The translations under genes and the position numbers were made by a program. Under the pieces are notes generated by a model. The model searched no databases. It was not told the DNA's origin and saw nothing but the letters and a program-made list of their open reading frames with translations. From Cyanophora paradoxa (lineage: Eukaryota > Glaucocystophyceae > Cyanophorales > Cyanophoraceae), in contig QPMI01000277.1 in the NCBI GenBank assembly GCA_004431415.1, forward strand, positions 1-64,000: a stretch of DNA of 64,000 nucleotides, read 5' to 3'. Within the stretch, counting starts at the first letter, position 1; the number at the start of each line of letters is the position of its first letter. Below, one piece after another: positions 14,406 through 26,520 of the stretch.

Positions 14406-17400
14406 ATGGCGTCGGCATTCGACGCGGACACGGTCTTCGCGCTGCTAGCCAGCAAGCGCCGGCTGGACCGGGAACGCGGGGTGGTGCTTCTGCGGGATGC
14501 GGCGGCGCGGCTCTCGGGTGCGAGCGCTCGTGCGGTGGGCGCGTCTCCTGACGCACGCGCAGACGACGAGCTCCGTGCGCTGCACGAACGGACACTGGAG
14601 CTGGTGCGCTTTGACGCAGACTGGGAGCCGCGGCACGGCGGGCTTCTGGCAGCGGCGCTGCTTGTGTCGACTTTCAACGAGCCGACGTTTGCTCTTAAAT
14701 ACCTCGAGGTGCGCCGCGCTCTCGATTCGACTCGGGATAGCTTTCAATGAGTCGACGGCCGAATGCAGCTGGTGCCCAGCTGCCTCGAGGTGCGCAGAGC
14801 CATCCCCAGGTCGTCTCCGTGGCTGAGAAGTGCAGGACGACGAGATGCGGACTCGGCTCGCCTGCGCGGAGCTTCTTGAGGTCGTCGCCCGCAGGTACTG
14901 CATTCTTAGAGTATCGTGCTGGCCGCGTACGCGTGTGGTGGGTGGTACAGACTCGTATGCATGCGATGGCAGGACCGGCTCCGCCGCGTTCGAGACTCTG
15001 GAAGACTACCTCTTGGACGCTGTCGACGCGAACTTCGAGAGGGAGGGGCATCTGTACGACAGCGCTGGCGGCGAGAATGACGACGCGAACGGCTATGACA
15101 GCGAAGTGGAAGTGAGTGGCGCCCCGCTGGCGCATGCGCCGCTGAAGCTGCTGCAGCGTGCCGACGCGCGCTTCCGAAGCAATCTCGCCTCCGAGGGTTC
15201 CGGCCAAGACGCCGCGGAGCGGCCGGCGTCTCCGCGGCCCTCGTCGCCGCGCTCTCCCCGATCACCGCGAGCGCCACCGCGCAAGAAGGCAACGAGCCTG
15301 CGGATCGAGAGCGAAGGCTGGCGTGCCCTGGAAGCCAGTATGCGGGCGCTCCAACACATCTTCAAGGGCGCCGGCAGTGCGCTGGCTCCGTATCTTGGTC
15401 CCGCCGGCAACGGTGGCCGGCTGCTCGAGCTGATCGGCCGAGCCTGCTCGCACGGCTCCCGCTTCGTGCGTGAGATCGGGTTCGACGCGTGGTCCGTTGT
15501 CCCAGTCCCCTTTGCGTCTGCGCGACGTCCAGCGGTTTCCTGACTCGCTTTCTCCAGTGACGCTCTTCTCGGCGCCTGTGATGCGGCAGCACTGCATCAC
15601 GCTGGCCCCGTACTGTCGCTCCGCATCAGCCTTGGCCTCACCGACAACTGGTCGGCAGTGCGGCTCGCCAGCAGCCGTGCCGCCCGCAGCTTTGCCATCC
15701 GGTGGCAGTCCACGCGCGGAAGCGCCGCCCCCGCGACCGCCGAGCAGCTCATCGGCGGCCCTGTTGCCGTCGTCTTGCCCAGCCTGGCGCTGAACCGGTG
15801 CGCGCCGGCGCTCGCGCGGGAGTGGAGCGCCCGTGACCGCGCCGCCATGCAGGTACTATGTGGCAGGTGCGGTGGGAGGGGGCCCTCGGCGGCGCTCGCG
15901 CCGAGGTCGTCGCAGAGGGCGTGCGGCTGCACGCGGCGGAGACGTGGCGCCTCGTCGTGGGCGACGCCGGCCGCGCTGTCGTCACCGGCCTCCTCCCCCA
16001 GGCCGGCCTCCCGCCCCGCCTCCCCGCCGGGCCGTCCCTGAGGGCGCCCGCAGGTCAGCGTCCTCTACCAGGGCCAGCTGCGGGCCGCGAACTACGTGCG
16101 TGCCGTCCGGAGGGCGCCTCGGGCGGCTGACGGCGCGGGGCCGGCAGTTCGCGCGGGAGGCGGCGTGCCACGTGATCGGCGAGCTCGCCGCCAAGATCGA
16201 CGCGGAGCTCCTGCGGCCCTTCGCCCCGCAGCTCCTCTCCTCCCTCGTTGCCGCCTGCGAGTGCGGCTTCGCTCCTGCCCTCGCCGGCCTGCCTGACGCC
16301 CCGGCCCCAGCGACGAGAGCTGGCCCGTCCGCGTTGCCGCTGGCGTCGCCGCCTCGCGGTGCGCCGCCTCGGCGCCGGGGGGGAGGGGGCGACAGCTGCT
16401 GACTTGGCGGGGCGGGGGCAGGTTCGCGGGCCCCTTCCCGGAGGAGACGCGGGGGGCGGCGGAGGGCTCGCTCTACGCCTTCTGGGAGGCGCACCTCTGC
16501 GAGGCCATCCCCTCCATCCGCGAGGGTCCCCGCCGCCCCCGCCCCCGAGCCGCCCCGCCGCCCCGCCCGCCCCCTCACGACCACGCTGCTGCAGATGCGG
16601 CGGTCGCCATGGCGGCGGCGGCGCGCGGCCTGGGGCCTGCTGCGGTCCGCCGGGCGCTGGACTACATCGCGAACGCGATCGGGCGGGCCAAGGAGCAGCC
16701 GCCCGACCGGCGGTGCGCGCACCGCCTCTCGCCCGCCTCGTTCCCTCGCGCGCTTATATGCCCGGCGAAGTGGCAGCGACGGGGCCGGGAACCCTCCGCA
16801 GGGCAGAACCGGTCCCAGCGGGCAGCGAGTCTTTGACGTGGGCGACAGCATGGGACCCAGTTCGCGGTACGCCTCGCCCGACGTCGAGGCCAGCGCGCTC
16901 GGCCGACCCGCTCGACGCCAGCCTGCCGGGGTACACGTCGTACGTCGAGCACCGCGTGCGGCGCCCCGCGGAGCCGTGGGAGGTGTCGGACGGGTGCGGA
17001 CGCGGCGGTGGGCGGCGGGGTGGGCGGGGGCGAGCGGCGGCGCAGGGCGGTGTACCTGCTGCGGGAGATGGCGGGAGTGGCGCCGGAGGAGGCGGCGACG
17101 CTCTTGCCGCGCCTCGCCGAGCTCCCGGGCCTCTCCCACGCCGCCGCCCACCAGCGCCTCGCCGAGACCGTTTGGGCGCAGCTGCCCACGACCGCCCGCG
17201 CCCTCGGCCCCCGCCGCCTCAAGCCCCACCTCGAGCTCTTCCTTCCTCCGCTCCTCCGCACCCTATCGGGCCCCCTCTTCTCCACCGACCCGGCCCGCGT
17301 TGCCGCCGAGGCCTGCGCCCGGGAGCTCGCCCGCGTCCTCGGCCCCTCCATCCTCCGCGGCCGCCTTGCCCTCCTCGGGCCCGACTCCGTCGCCACCTGG

Positions 17401-17643
17401 GACCGCCTCTTCCCCTGCCCCGACGGCGTCCCCGGCCCCTCTGCTCCCTCCCTTTTCCCAGTGCGGCAGGGCGGGAGCGCTCCTGGCGGCGCCGCACGCC
17501 CGTGGGTTCCAGCTCCTGGGATGGCCCCTCCGGCCCCGTCCATGCATGGGCGTGGGTCCCTGCCTGAGGGTGCCTCGGCGGCTGTGTTCCGGCCAGCCAG
17601 TGCTGCGTCTGGACGGCAAGCGGACCACGGGCCCTTCCTGTAG
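14406..17643 (+). CDS. Large ARM/HEAT-repeat protein, conserved but unnamed
   Basis: A multi-exon gene starting MASAFDADTVFALLASKRRL at 14406. Exons recognised include 14406-14708, one starting at 14845 (DDEMRTRLACAELLEVVA), one over about 14978-15488 (FETLEDYLLDAVDANFERE, then GWRALEASMRALQHIFKGAG and HGSRFVREIGFDA), GLTDNWSAVRLASSRAARSF near 15640, AEGVRLHAAETWRLVVGDAG near 15910, FAREAACHVIGELAAKID near 16150, DESWPVRVAAGVAASRC near 16310, and a C-terminal block from about 17040 (RLAETVWAQLP, LGPSILRGRLALLGPD). These helical repeats match a conserved eukaryotic ARM-fold family for which I know no function. A low-complexity Ser/Pro/Arg insert lies near 15230-15290. Internal exon boundaries after 15500 were not all resolved. 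Confidence 0.75.
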
Positions 17644-18582
17644 ATTGCTTCGAGAGTCTTACACGCAAATCCGAGGCTCATTTAGCACCAATGCCCACTG
17701 GCCTGGGCTATGGCGCGGCCGGCGGGGCGATCACAGTGATCATGATCATCAAAATTCAATGATTTTTAAATCGCACTGCACACGGCACTTCAAGGCTTAT
17801 ATATTTCATACTGATAATAATCAACTAGCTCAGCGGCTTGGAGTCATGAAAAAACTTTGAAAATGTTGCACTTCTCACCATGGCACAGTACCATAATTAT
17901 TGCAACATTAATATTCGGCTCCGACATGACTCTGCGCGCATCATGGCATACAGCCGCTGAGCCTCGGGCCTAGCAGCTGAGCATCGGATCATGAGATCAT
18001 CATGGCACTGCGGCACCGGATCCTGAGACTCTGAGATCATCCGATGATCATGTGCCACGGTGATCATGGCATGCCGCCGCCATGATCATGATGCCGCAGT
18101 GCCGTGATGACATTCTGATAAGATGAACTTCGGAATGTCAGTGTAGCACCGTGGCACCTCCGAGGCTCGTGATCATCGGATCATCATCATGGCATGGCAT
18201 GATAACATCAGTGACTCAGTGACTCTTGATCCGACTCCGAGGCTCGGCGATGATCAGTGATCATGATCATCGGATGATTACCGCCCGGCCCGGGCCCCCT
18301 GAGGCCCGTTAACGTTCAACGGTTGGCCCGGCGCCCAGTGGCAGGTCTGTATACGTATATATATATAGATATACTATGATATATAGGCCCTCGGGCCTGA
18401 GGCCCTCCGGGCCGGGCGCCGCCGGGCCCGGCCAGAATCGATCGGATCGAGAGCCTCGGAGTCGGCGTCCCCGCGGATTGATGCACGCATGCACCGTGGC
18501 ACTCATGCAGCCTGACACTGTACATGTGACAGTTTCAAGTTGCAATTGACTACGTACTTCAATTGTTGATTTGAGCTAACCA
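17644..18582. other. AT-richer intergenic island with TGATCA palindromes
   Basis: No gene. About 17730-18260 is dense in TGATCATGATCA, GATCATCGGATCATC and CATGGCATG motifs, which are self-complementary and repeated many times. A TATATA stretch lies at 18352-18385. The composition differs sharply from the flanking GC-rich genes. Confidence 0.6.
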
Positions 18583-19923
18583 GCGGGCTGCTGGGCCCTT
18601 CCCCGAAGGCCATCGGCCGCGACAGGAGCCCCGGAGAGAGGGTCTCCAGCCGCGGGCTGGGGAGAGGGGACGGTGTGCGGGGCAGCACACCAACCTGCGC
18701 GTCCTCCAACGGGGGGAACGCGGCGTCCTCGAACCCCGCGCCCCCGTGCGCATCCTCGGCCACGGCAGCCTGGCGCGGGCTCCCCGAGCCGGCTGCAGCC
18801 GCACTCCGATCTTCGCCCGGCCCGGCGGGGCTGTTGATGCCGCCTCGAGGTTCGCAGGGGCTGGCGCCGCCCCGGCCAGTAATGACGCGGGGTCCTGCTC
18901 GTGCGCCGCGTCCTGCAACGGGAGCACACCGGCTTCGCCCAGCATCCGCCGCTCCGCCTGGAGTCGGGTCAGCGAGCCCAGCCGCGCCGGGCGAGCAGGC
19001 GTGCGGGGCGGCCGCGGATCGGTGCGGACCTCCTCTTGCTCGGCCGTGAGGAGAGAGAGCCTCAGGGCGAGCGCGAGCTGGGCCTCCTCGTCCATCTCCA
19101 CCCCTGCGACCCGCCCGGGCCGCTCAGCTCGTTCACGGGGCCCCGCCCAGGGGACGGCGCCCTGTGGCCGGAGATCGCTGGGCGGGCGCACCTCCGTGGG
19201 CGGGGTTCGAGGCGGCTCCGCCGGGCCGCTGCGGGAGCCGCCGCGAAGGCGCGGCGGTGGCGGCGAAGGGCGGGGTGGCGATCGGGGAGAGAGCCTCGTC
19301 GTCGCCCCGCCCTCGTGGTCGTCGGCGCCCACCTCGTCCTCCTCTCCATCCCGCCGGTACACCACCGACGCCGCGCTCCGGACCCCACCACCCGCCCGTG
19401 CGCCGTCTGAGCCGCCTGAGCCCGGCGAAGGGCGCGGCGCCCTCGGCAGCCTCACCTCGCGGGCCTCGAGGCTGCTGCCGGCCCGGTCCGAGGGCAGGAG
19501 GAGGTGCGCTCCGTGCCGGTCGAAGAACTCGGGGTCGTACACCACCTGCGCCGACGTTCAGCGCGCGCCCTCGCCCCTCGCCGCCGCGCGCGCCGCACCG
19601 AGCCTGCGGCCGCCGCCGCAGCGCGCCGCTGCTCGCTGTCCTCATCGCTTTCGTATCCGTAGTTGTAGCTACCGGCCCGGCCGTATGCAGGCGCCTCTTC
19701 CTCCTCGTCTTCCTCCTCGTCTTCGTCGTTAGAGCCGCCGGCATGCACGACGAAGGCGTCCCGGTCGTCCGGCCGCCCGCGGCCCGCCATCCGCGCCAGG
19801 TACCGCCGCACGCGGCCAGGCGGCCCGCCGCCGGCCCGCCGCTGGCTGGACGACTCGGCCGGCGCGCGGGGCGCTGGCGCCTCGTCGCCTCCCAGCATGA
19901 GGGCGAGCATCCGCTCCCGTTCA
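18583..19923 (-). pseudogene. Inverted partial copy of the Sip5-like gene (3' exons)
   Basis: The minus strand from 19923 to 18583 matches plus-strand 31478-32812 of the intact Sip5-like gene, including the MLALMLGGDE segment, the acidic DDEDEEED tract, VVYDPEFFDRHGAHLLLPSD and the UIM-like EEAQLALALRLSL. It lacks the 5' half with the zinc-binding domain. Single-base indels are seen near the VVYRRDG segment (one G missing in GTCGGGTGG) and in the following GAGGGCGGGG run and Ala/Pro region, each shifting the frame. The abrupt ends and loss of the 5' exons indicate a decayed segmental inverted duplication. The arms lie about 11.5 kb apart. Confidence 0.88.
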
Positions 19924-20456
19924 ACGTTTCCAGCTCCTCTCCTGCTCCCGCTGTGAATCTATCGCGCGCTGCCGCAGTGCCAGGCTGCCTCAGGGCCTGC
20001 AGCTTGCTGGCTCGATGCGCGCAGGACGAAACACCGCAGCTGTCTGCTAGGCTAGGAAGCATGCACACGGCGCCGACCGCGCGGCCTGCGAAGCCAGGCT
20101 TCATCTGGCCGTGCAGAAGAAACGCCGGCAGTTGTTGCAACTGCCGTAACTGCCGGACTAACAGCCGTAACTGCCCGAGGCATGCCGGCTCTCTGCAGAC
20201 GATTCTGCCGCGCTTCGGTCTGGTAATGGACGGACAAACACGACGGGGTTCGACTCCGAGCAACAGCGCCGGCTCCTTCCCCCCCCAGAAACGCCGAAGA
20301 CTCAGACTGAACGGCTTTTTTTGGCAAGGCGCCCCAGGGTACGCACCGAGACCCAGCGCCGGAGTTACAGCTTGTTCTCGACGCCGTCGAAAAAAAGGCG
20401 CGTTCGCAGCAAGGCGCGCTAGAGCAGCCGCCCACTAAAACAGCCGGCTTAGACAA
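19924..20456. other. Intergenic, 5' flank of the Tyr/Pro-repeat gene
   Basis: No gene recognised. CTGCCGTAACTGCCG-type short repeats lie at 20130-20180. The segment presumably holds the promoter of the gene starting at 20457. Confidence 0.4.
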
Positions 20457-22003
20457 ATGTCGCGCCCCGAGAACGTTGCGAGCCTGCCGATCGGCGAGGG
20501 CGCTGCCCCGGCGCACCCGATTCCCAGCATCCCGGCGGCTGAGTGCAAGCCCGCGGCTCGCATTGAGCCCGAGACCTCGCAGAAGTATGGCACTCTCTAC
20601 AGTGAGTCCGGCTCTCGAGTAGTGTATATGCCGCTGGATGGGGCGCATCTGACGTCCGTTGTCTGCGCGTTACAGCCACCCAGGTGCCGTACATCCAGAC
20701 TACCACTGAGTACGAGGAGTACGGTGAGTCTTGCTCGCGATAGCAGCGTCAGTGTAGTCTGGACGCGGACCCTGGATCTGGCGGAGATTGGGACGGGAGC
20801 TCGGCGGTTAGCAGCGTAGACCAGCCGTTACTCGCTAGGAGCAGCAGCACTCGGGCCGGAGATTCGCTCGCATTTCGGCATAGTGCTTACTAGGGATGGC
20901 GCAGACATCCCGGAGGACTCGGTGATCGTCGAGACCCGCCCGATTAAGGTCCCGTTCTCGGAGACCACCACGAAGACCTGGGAGGTCGAGCTCCCGCCCG
21001 CGGGCCAGGAGGTTTCGTACGGCACTCTCGCCCTGCCGGTTGAGAAGGTCGTGCACACCTCGTACGACTACCAGCTGCCGGCGAAGCAGGCGACCACCGA
21101 GCCGTCCCCGGCTGAGATCACGGCGAAGAAGATCACCTCGATCGACTACGACTATGAGCTTCCTGAGAACAAGGCGGTTTACACCACGAAGGTGTACATG
21201 ATCCCCATTGAGGAGACCATCGTCCAGACCAAGACCTACTCGGCTAAGCTCCCGTCGGACTACGAGGCGGAGGAGAAGACTGATGTTGAGATCGCCGGCC
21301 GGAAGCTGACCACGCACACCTACGAGTACAAGGTCCCGAGCTGCGACACCAAGGTTTACAGCGACCTCGTCGACGTGAACGTGAAGCAGTCCGTGACCAA
21401 GTCGTACGCCTACAAGCTTCCGGACTGCGAGAAGCCTGTTGAGACTAAGTTCGCGACCGCGGACGGTGTTGAGACCATTACTCTCACCAAGGACTACCTC
21501 CTGCCCTGCGAGAACACCACCACCAAGCTCAACCCGACTGAGGCGTCGGTCAAGGCGGCTGCGTCGTCGGCGGCGACCTGCAACAACTGCGGCTCTAGCC
21601 CCTCGGTCAACGAGGTCCGCTACCAGTATGTAAGTCCAGCAGCCCTGCCACACTTGCGTCGGTTACTCGCAACGTGCTTAAGGTTTTGCAGGACCCGGCC
21701 AAGGTCACTGTGACCAAGCAGCTGGAGGAGTCGATGCAGCAGGCGGAGGATGATGCGATTGCGGGCGAGCTGGCGAACATGTCGTCTGATGCGGTTAGTA
21801 GTTTTTACTCGAAAGTTCGCCTTCTTTCAATCGAACTTTGCACGCCAGGAGTCGATGCCCCTGGCGGAGTCGAGCGATGTCGCGAACGTTGAGATCAGCG
21901 AGGAGCACTGCGAGCTCATTAGCGAACTCGTGCGTTGTTTTCTTTCATTTTTCTTTCTATTCTTATGTGTTTGCAGGACAACATTGATGCCGAGCTGCTG
22001 TAA
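20457..22003 (+). CDS. Tyr/Pro-repeat protein of unknown function
   Basis: Six exons (20457-20601, 20676-20723, 20884-21629, 21692-21793, 21849-21929, 21977-22003) join to 382 codons plus stop, with GT-AG introns of 47-160 nt. I do not recognise the family. The large exon encodes about seven copies of a 30-40 residue unit ending in an aromatic-rich LP or VP motif: KTWEVELP, TSYDYQLP, IDYDYELP, KTYSAKLP, HTYEYKVP, KSYAYKLP, LTKDYLLP. Between them are Val/Ile/Thr/Lys/Glu strands (PVEKVV, PIEETIVQTK). A Cys pair follows (CNNCGSS), then an acidic helical tail. No signal peptide or membrane segment is evident. The pattern suggests a filament-forming or cortical structural protein, loosely like alveolins in its Val/Lys/Glu/Pro strands, but the repeat itself differs. 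Function is inference. Confidence 0.85.
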
Positions 22004-22538
22004 ATTATCCCCAAGTGGGGCTCGCCAAGTCTGTAGCTTAGGGACTCGGCGCGGCGGGAGGGCGGCTCGAGTCGGATGCGGCGCGTGATGGCCTTGATGA
22101 AGGACTCCGCGCGGTCGGATGACGAGCTGGGTGGCGCTTTCTCCTACCATTTCCGTTACCACCCATTTGTGGCTGTAGTTGCGTACGAGACCGTGCGCCA
22201 GTGCGGGCCGCGGTCTCGTATTCGATAGGCGGCCAGCAGCGTAGGGCGCGTCGTTAGCCAGGCCCTTGTCTCATGCGGTGACTCTAATTATGCTTTGTAA
22301 AAACGAAAGGCTCCCCTCAACTGATAAAGTACTAGTTGTATGGGAAGTGTTATCGGTAATGAGACATGCGATTCGCCCCAGAGCATTTTCATATCTCGAG
22401 CAACGTTGGCCTGTTTTGGCAGGGTATTTGGAACTTTCACCACTCGATAAAATCGCATTGGGATCACAAAAGAGAGATAGGAGAGATTAATATTTCGATT
22501 GGTATTCACAGAACAAGTTAGGAAGGCTTCGGTGGCCG
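22004..22538. other. Convergent intergenic region
   Basis: Contains the 3' ends of the repeat-protein gene (+) and kinesin-like gene (-). AT-richer at 22265-22510. No gene seen. Confidence 0.5.
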
Positions 22539-25500
22539 TCAAGCCCGAGTGCCAGGAGTGCCGGCGGCGGTGTTCGCGGACTGCTCGTCCTTCTCCTTCT
22601 TGGAGACACGGGCAAGGTGGCGCATCCAGTCGTCGCGGCGCTCGGAGGTGTCGGCGGCCCAGGTGTACTGCTTCGGGCCGAGCTTGACACTGAAGGCGTA
22701 CTTGCCCTTCGCGCGAGTGAGCGGGGGGGAGCCCAGGCGGGGGCGAGCGGGGGCCCCACCGCGACTTCAGCCTTGGTGAGGACCAGCGCGTCACTGAGGA
22801 AGATGACGCTGCCCTGGGGGTCCTTCACTTTTTGCAGGAACATGTTCTGCGGCCGGCGTCAGGGCGGGAGGGCGCATTTGCGGGCGCTTGGGCGCGCCCG
22901 CTTGGACTTGAAGACAATGAGGGAATGCGGCTTCGGGTGCCCGAGCAGCTGGACATGCTCCCGCGTCCATGAGCTTCTGAAGCGGGAGCGCTGCAGCCGC
23001 CAGAGGGGCTCGTCCAGGACGGGCTGCGCGCCGGTCAGGTGCAGGCAACTGGAGGCGAGCCCCGCACGCCTTTTTCTCGAGGTTGAAGAGGGTAATCCCA
23101 TTCCGGATGTCCTCCCCCTGCTCCCCTGCACGGCCCCCGTGTGAGCAGCGCAGAAATCTCAGGGCGCAAGCTGAGAGCAGGGGCAGACGCAGGGGGGCTG
23201 TCTTTAGACCGTCGACCTTGGCGGCAAGATCGGCCGTCTGTGGATGCCATCAGCGAGGGGCCAGAGGCGCGGCAGAGGGTCGCGTGCCTTCGTGTCGTTG
23301 GTGAAATACGATTTAACGAGCTCTGCGGCACTCGCAGACGGGGGCAACGTGGGGGCGGAGGAGGGGCCAGCTCCAACGCCGGCCCCCTTCGCCGAGGAGT
23401 CGTTGAAGGAGACGACGGAGGAGGTCTTTGACATGGTCCGCCCGTTGGCCGCCAGGCTCCTCCCGTTCACCGCCACGTTGCTCCCCTTCCCCGAGGACCC
23501 GCTGTGCACGGAGGACGACCGTGGGTGCCCGGAGGCCTGCAGCACGGTGCTCCCCAGGGCCCCTGCCCCTCGGGAATACGACTGCCGCCCCGGGGGCTCC
23601 GGGCCAGTCCCCCGCCTCGTCTCCTTTCCCAGCGCGTCACGATCTCTACTCCGATCTGCTCTCTGTTCCCGCCGTTCTTGCCTGCCGAGCCGCCTTTGAG
23701 GGGGCGGGGCCAGGGAGCCGGGCCCGTCGGACCTGCCATGGCGGTCGCCATCCGAGGGGTACGACTCTTCAGAGAAGTCGTCGTCACGGCGGCGAGAGCG
23801 GGATCGCCTTTCGTAGTCGCGGCTGTGGGACGAGTCCCTCCTACGCGACGACCGGTCCCGGTCCCGGTCCCGATCCCGCCGCTCTCTGTCCCGGCTGCGA
23901 TCCCGCCCTCGGTCCCTCTCTTGGTCCCGCTCCCGCCTGCCCCCGCTACTGCTCCGCCGCCTGTGCCGCCTGGCCAGCGTCAGGTGGCGTCGGGGCGCCT
24001 GGCGAGGCTGAGCCCCGCACCTCTCTTCTGTGTCGTCGTCCGGGGGCGGGGGCGCCGCGTCCTCCCCGAAGTGAATGAAGGGGAAGCCCCCTCCGATGCG
24101 CACCACGAGCCCGCCGGCTGGAGCGGCCCCCGCCGCAGGGCCGTGCCCGGCGTCCAGGCCGGCGACGGCGGCGCGGAGGGAGGCGAAGGCGGAGGCCTCT
24201 GGGGCGGCGGCGCGCGCGCGCTGCCGCTCGCGCTCAAGGCGCAAGTGGTGCTCCATGAGGGCCGCGGGGTCTGAGGCGAGCGGAGGCACGACCGGCTCCT
24301 CCCGCGCGCCGCCACTGAAGTTGCCGAGGAGCGCTGAAAGGACGGATGCGCGAGCCGAGCCCTGCGGGCTCCAGTTCCGGCCGACAGCGGAGGTGCCTTG
24401 CGGAGCAGCCACTGCACGGGGCCGCCTGAGCGAGTGCAGGAGTGGCTTGCGGGCGGGGCGCGGACCTGCAGCCGAGCGCTCCGAGGGAGCCTGCGAGCCG
24501 AGGCTCACGGCGACGGAAAGCTCGGTGGGGTCGTCGAGGGGTCTACCGCCGGCCTGCGGGGCGTGAGGGAGGGTGCTGGTGCGGCGCCGGCGAACGAACG
24601 GCGAGGCGGGAGACAAGGAGGTCAGACTCGTCCTTGGTGAGAGGCCGGCCACCAATGCGCGGCACCGCCTCCTCCTCTGCTACCGGCGCGCTCCCCAGCT
24701 CTCCCACGTGCCGCAGCGCCTGCGCTCGGCATGAGGGACCCTCTTCTCGCTAGGAGGGCCCACGGACCGAGTTCTGCACGGCCCGGCAGCACACCCGGCG
24801 CAGCTTCACGCCGAAGCGCAGCACTTCCATCGTAGCCTCGCACTCAGCCCACGCGCCGTCCACACACAAGACGCACGCCCCCAGCGCGTTGCCCCCAAGG
24901 GCAGGTGCGACGAGACGCGATAGAGCGCTCGCATTCGCTTCACGAAGAGCAGCGGCTGCCACATCCTCCCCCCGAGTTGGGTCGTCGCTTCATCGAAGAT
25001 AAGCAGCAGGGGATAGGGGCGCCTTCACGAAGAGCGCACCTGACTTCCGACAGAGAGTCCACGATACGCTCTAAAGCGATAATTCCCTTCTGCGTCTCGA
25101 AGCCATCCTGCAGTCCGCAGAGCTTAGCAAGGGGACGCTATTCCGAGAACAGACGCACCCGCAAGCGCGAGATCAAAGAGAGTCCGCCGCTCGAACGGGG
25201 GGCTGCTCCCATGTCCACGAGGGTCTGCAAAACGGTGAGCGCGTTCCAGTCGTGCAGCTACGGGCTGGCGCACAAGATGAGAGCGCAGGACCGGCTCGAA
25301 ATCTCCAACGATGCCGTCGGAGGCTGCTTGCGGCTGCCTGCTTTCCAACGACTGCAAGCAACGAATCTATGTTACATGCGGAAGATCAATCCCCGGCAGA
25401 GGCTAGTGAAAGCCAGACCACGCGGTAGAAATAGTGCGCGTGAGTAGGCTTCGCTTGCACGCCGCGCCCGTCGCTCGCGCGCAGGCCTGCTTGCGCATGA

Positions 25501-26321
25501 AGAAACGCAATCGCTTTTGCAACCTTGCTGCGCACCTCGCGCGACCGAGATTTGCTCTCGAAGTTCACCCGCGGTTGTGACCGCCGCCTCGACGATGCCC
25601 TCCAGCTCAGAGCTCTACAAAAAAAGGAATGGAAAGAAACGATAAACTAACAGCGCGCACACAGCTCAGATATGTGCGCGCACGTTCTGTTTAATGACGA
25701 CCTCAACGGAACCCGCTGCGGACGAGTCCAGGAGATCCCGCACGCGCTCGTTCAGCAGCTCTCCAGAGCTGAAACGCACTGCGAACTCCCTGTCTTTCCG
25801 CTGCGTTCAAGGGGTCACGCAGGCTCGCGCACTGGAGCGCGCCACCACTTCGCACCGCGCGTAGCTTGCCGAACAGCTCCGGGGGTAGCTGGTCGAGCAC
25901 CTGGTCTGCAGCGTATGTCTTGCCACCCTTTGAATTCCCGTAGAAAAAGAGAAAGCCTAGCGAGCAAGCCGCGGGATCAGCCGCGCCGTGATGAGCGGCG
26001 CGCCGCCCGCCGCATCGGAGGGCGTCCGCACCGTGGTATCCGTCGATTAACATGCGGACTAGGGGCTCGAGGACGCCGTCGTACACGTCCTTCCCGCCGT
26101 CGTCCTCGCCGAAGACACGGTCTGTGCAGGGCTGCTTCATGCGGGCGCCTGCATGAAGGTCTAGCGTATCACACACCAAAAGAGAGATCCATAGGGATCT
26201 TTGTGTCCGGGGGTCCCAGGAAGAGCAGGTCGCCGTTTTCGGTCGCCCATGCCTGCTGGCCCGCCGTGGCGGGCCGCAAGCGCACCGCGACAAATGTATG
26301 CTCCGAGACAACGCTTGCCAT
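22539..26321 (-). CDS. Divergent kinesin-like motor, RD-rich linker, C-terminal PH-like region
   Basis: The minus strand from ATG at 26321 encodes kinesin landmarks in order: EHTFVAVRLRP; TDRVFGEDDGGKDVYDGVLE then PLVRMLIDGYHG; P-loop FYGNSKGGKTYA near 25930; LLNERVRDLLD near 25740; GIIALERIVDSL near 25070; LVAPALGGN and EATMEVLRFG near 24860. Switch motifs SSRSH and DLAGSE are not recognisable, so ATPase competence is uncertain. Downstream come EEAVPRIGGRPLTKDESDLL, a long disordered part with an Arg/Asp/Ser dipeptide stretch (about 23750-23950), then EDIRNGITLFNLEKKACGA and a PH-like fold end: VIFSDALVL-like strands (VIFLSDALVLTKAE), GKYAFSVKLGPKQYTW, and the C-terminal helix RRDDWMRHLARVSKKEKD, stop at 22539. 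Whether it is one gene or two (motor; PH protein) is unresolved. Kinesin-3 motors also end in PH domains. Head to head with coronin. Confidence 0.7.
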
Positions 26322-26520
26322 CAGCTCGGCATCCCGGCAAGCTCAGGCCCGGCTCAGGCGGCCCTGGGCCCTGGTTGCCAGTGGGGTAGAGGGTCTTCAC
26401 GGTGGAGCTGTTACCACAAACCGGGGAGAGCTTCGTCAAGGAAGTATATACGTTCGGTTCGGTTTGGTTTCCAGGCAATCCGGCCCTGCCTTGCAGCGCC
26501 GGCCCTACGTGCAATCCGTA
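26322..26520. promoter_or_regulatory. Probable bidirectional promoter, kinesin-like / coronin
   Basis: Only 199 bp separate the two divergent start codons, the shortest such gap in the window. The sequence has short direct repeats (TTCGGTTCGGTTTGG at 26452). Role inferred from position. Confidence 0.45.

Noticed and set aside
18559-20263. Long frames on both strands over the Sip5-like copy as functional genes
   Set aside because: Alignment to the intact copy shows frame-shifting single-base indels and loss of the 5' exons.
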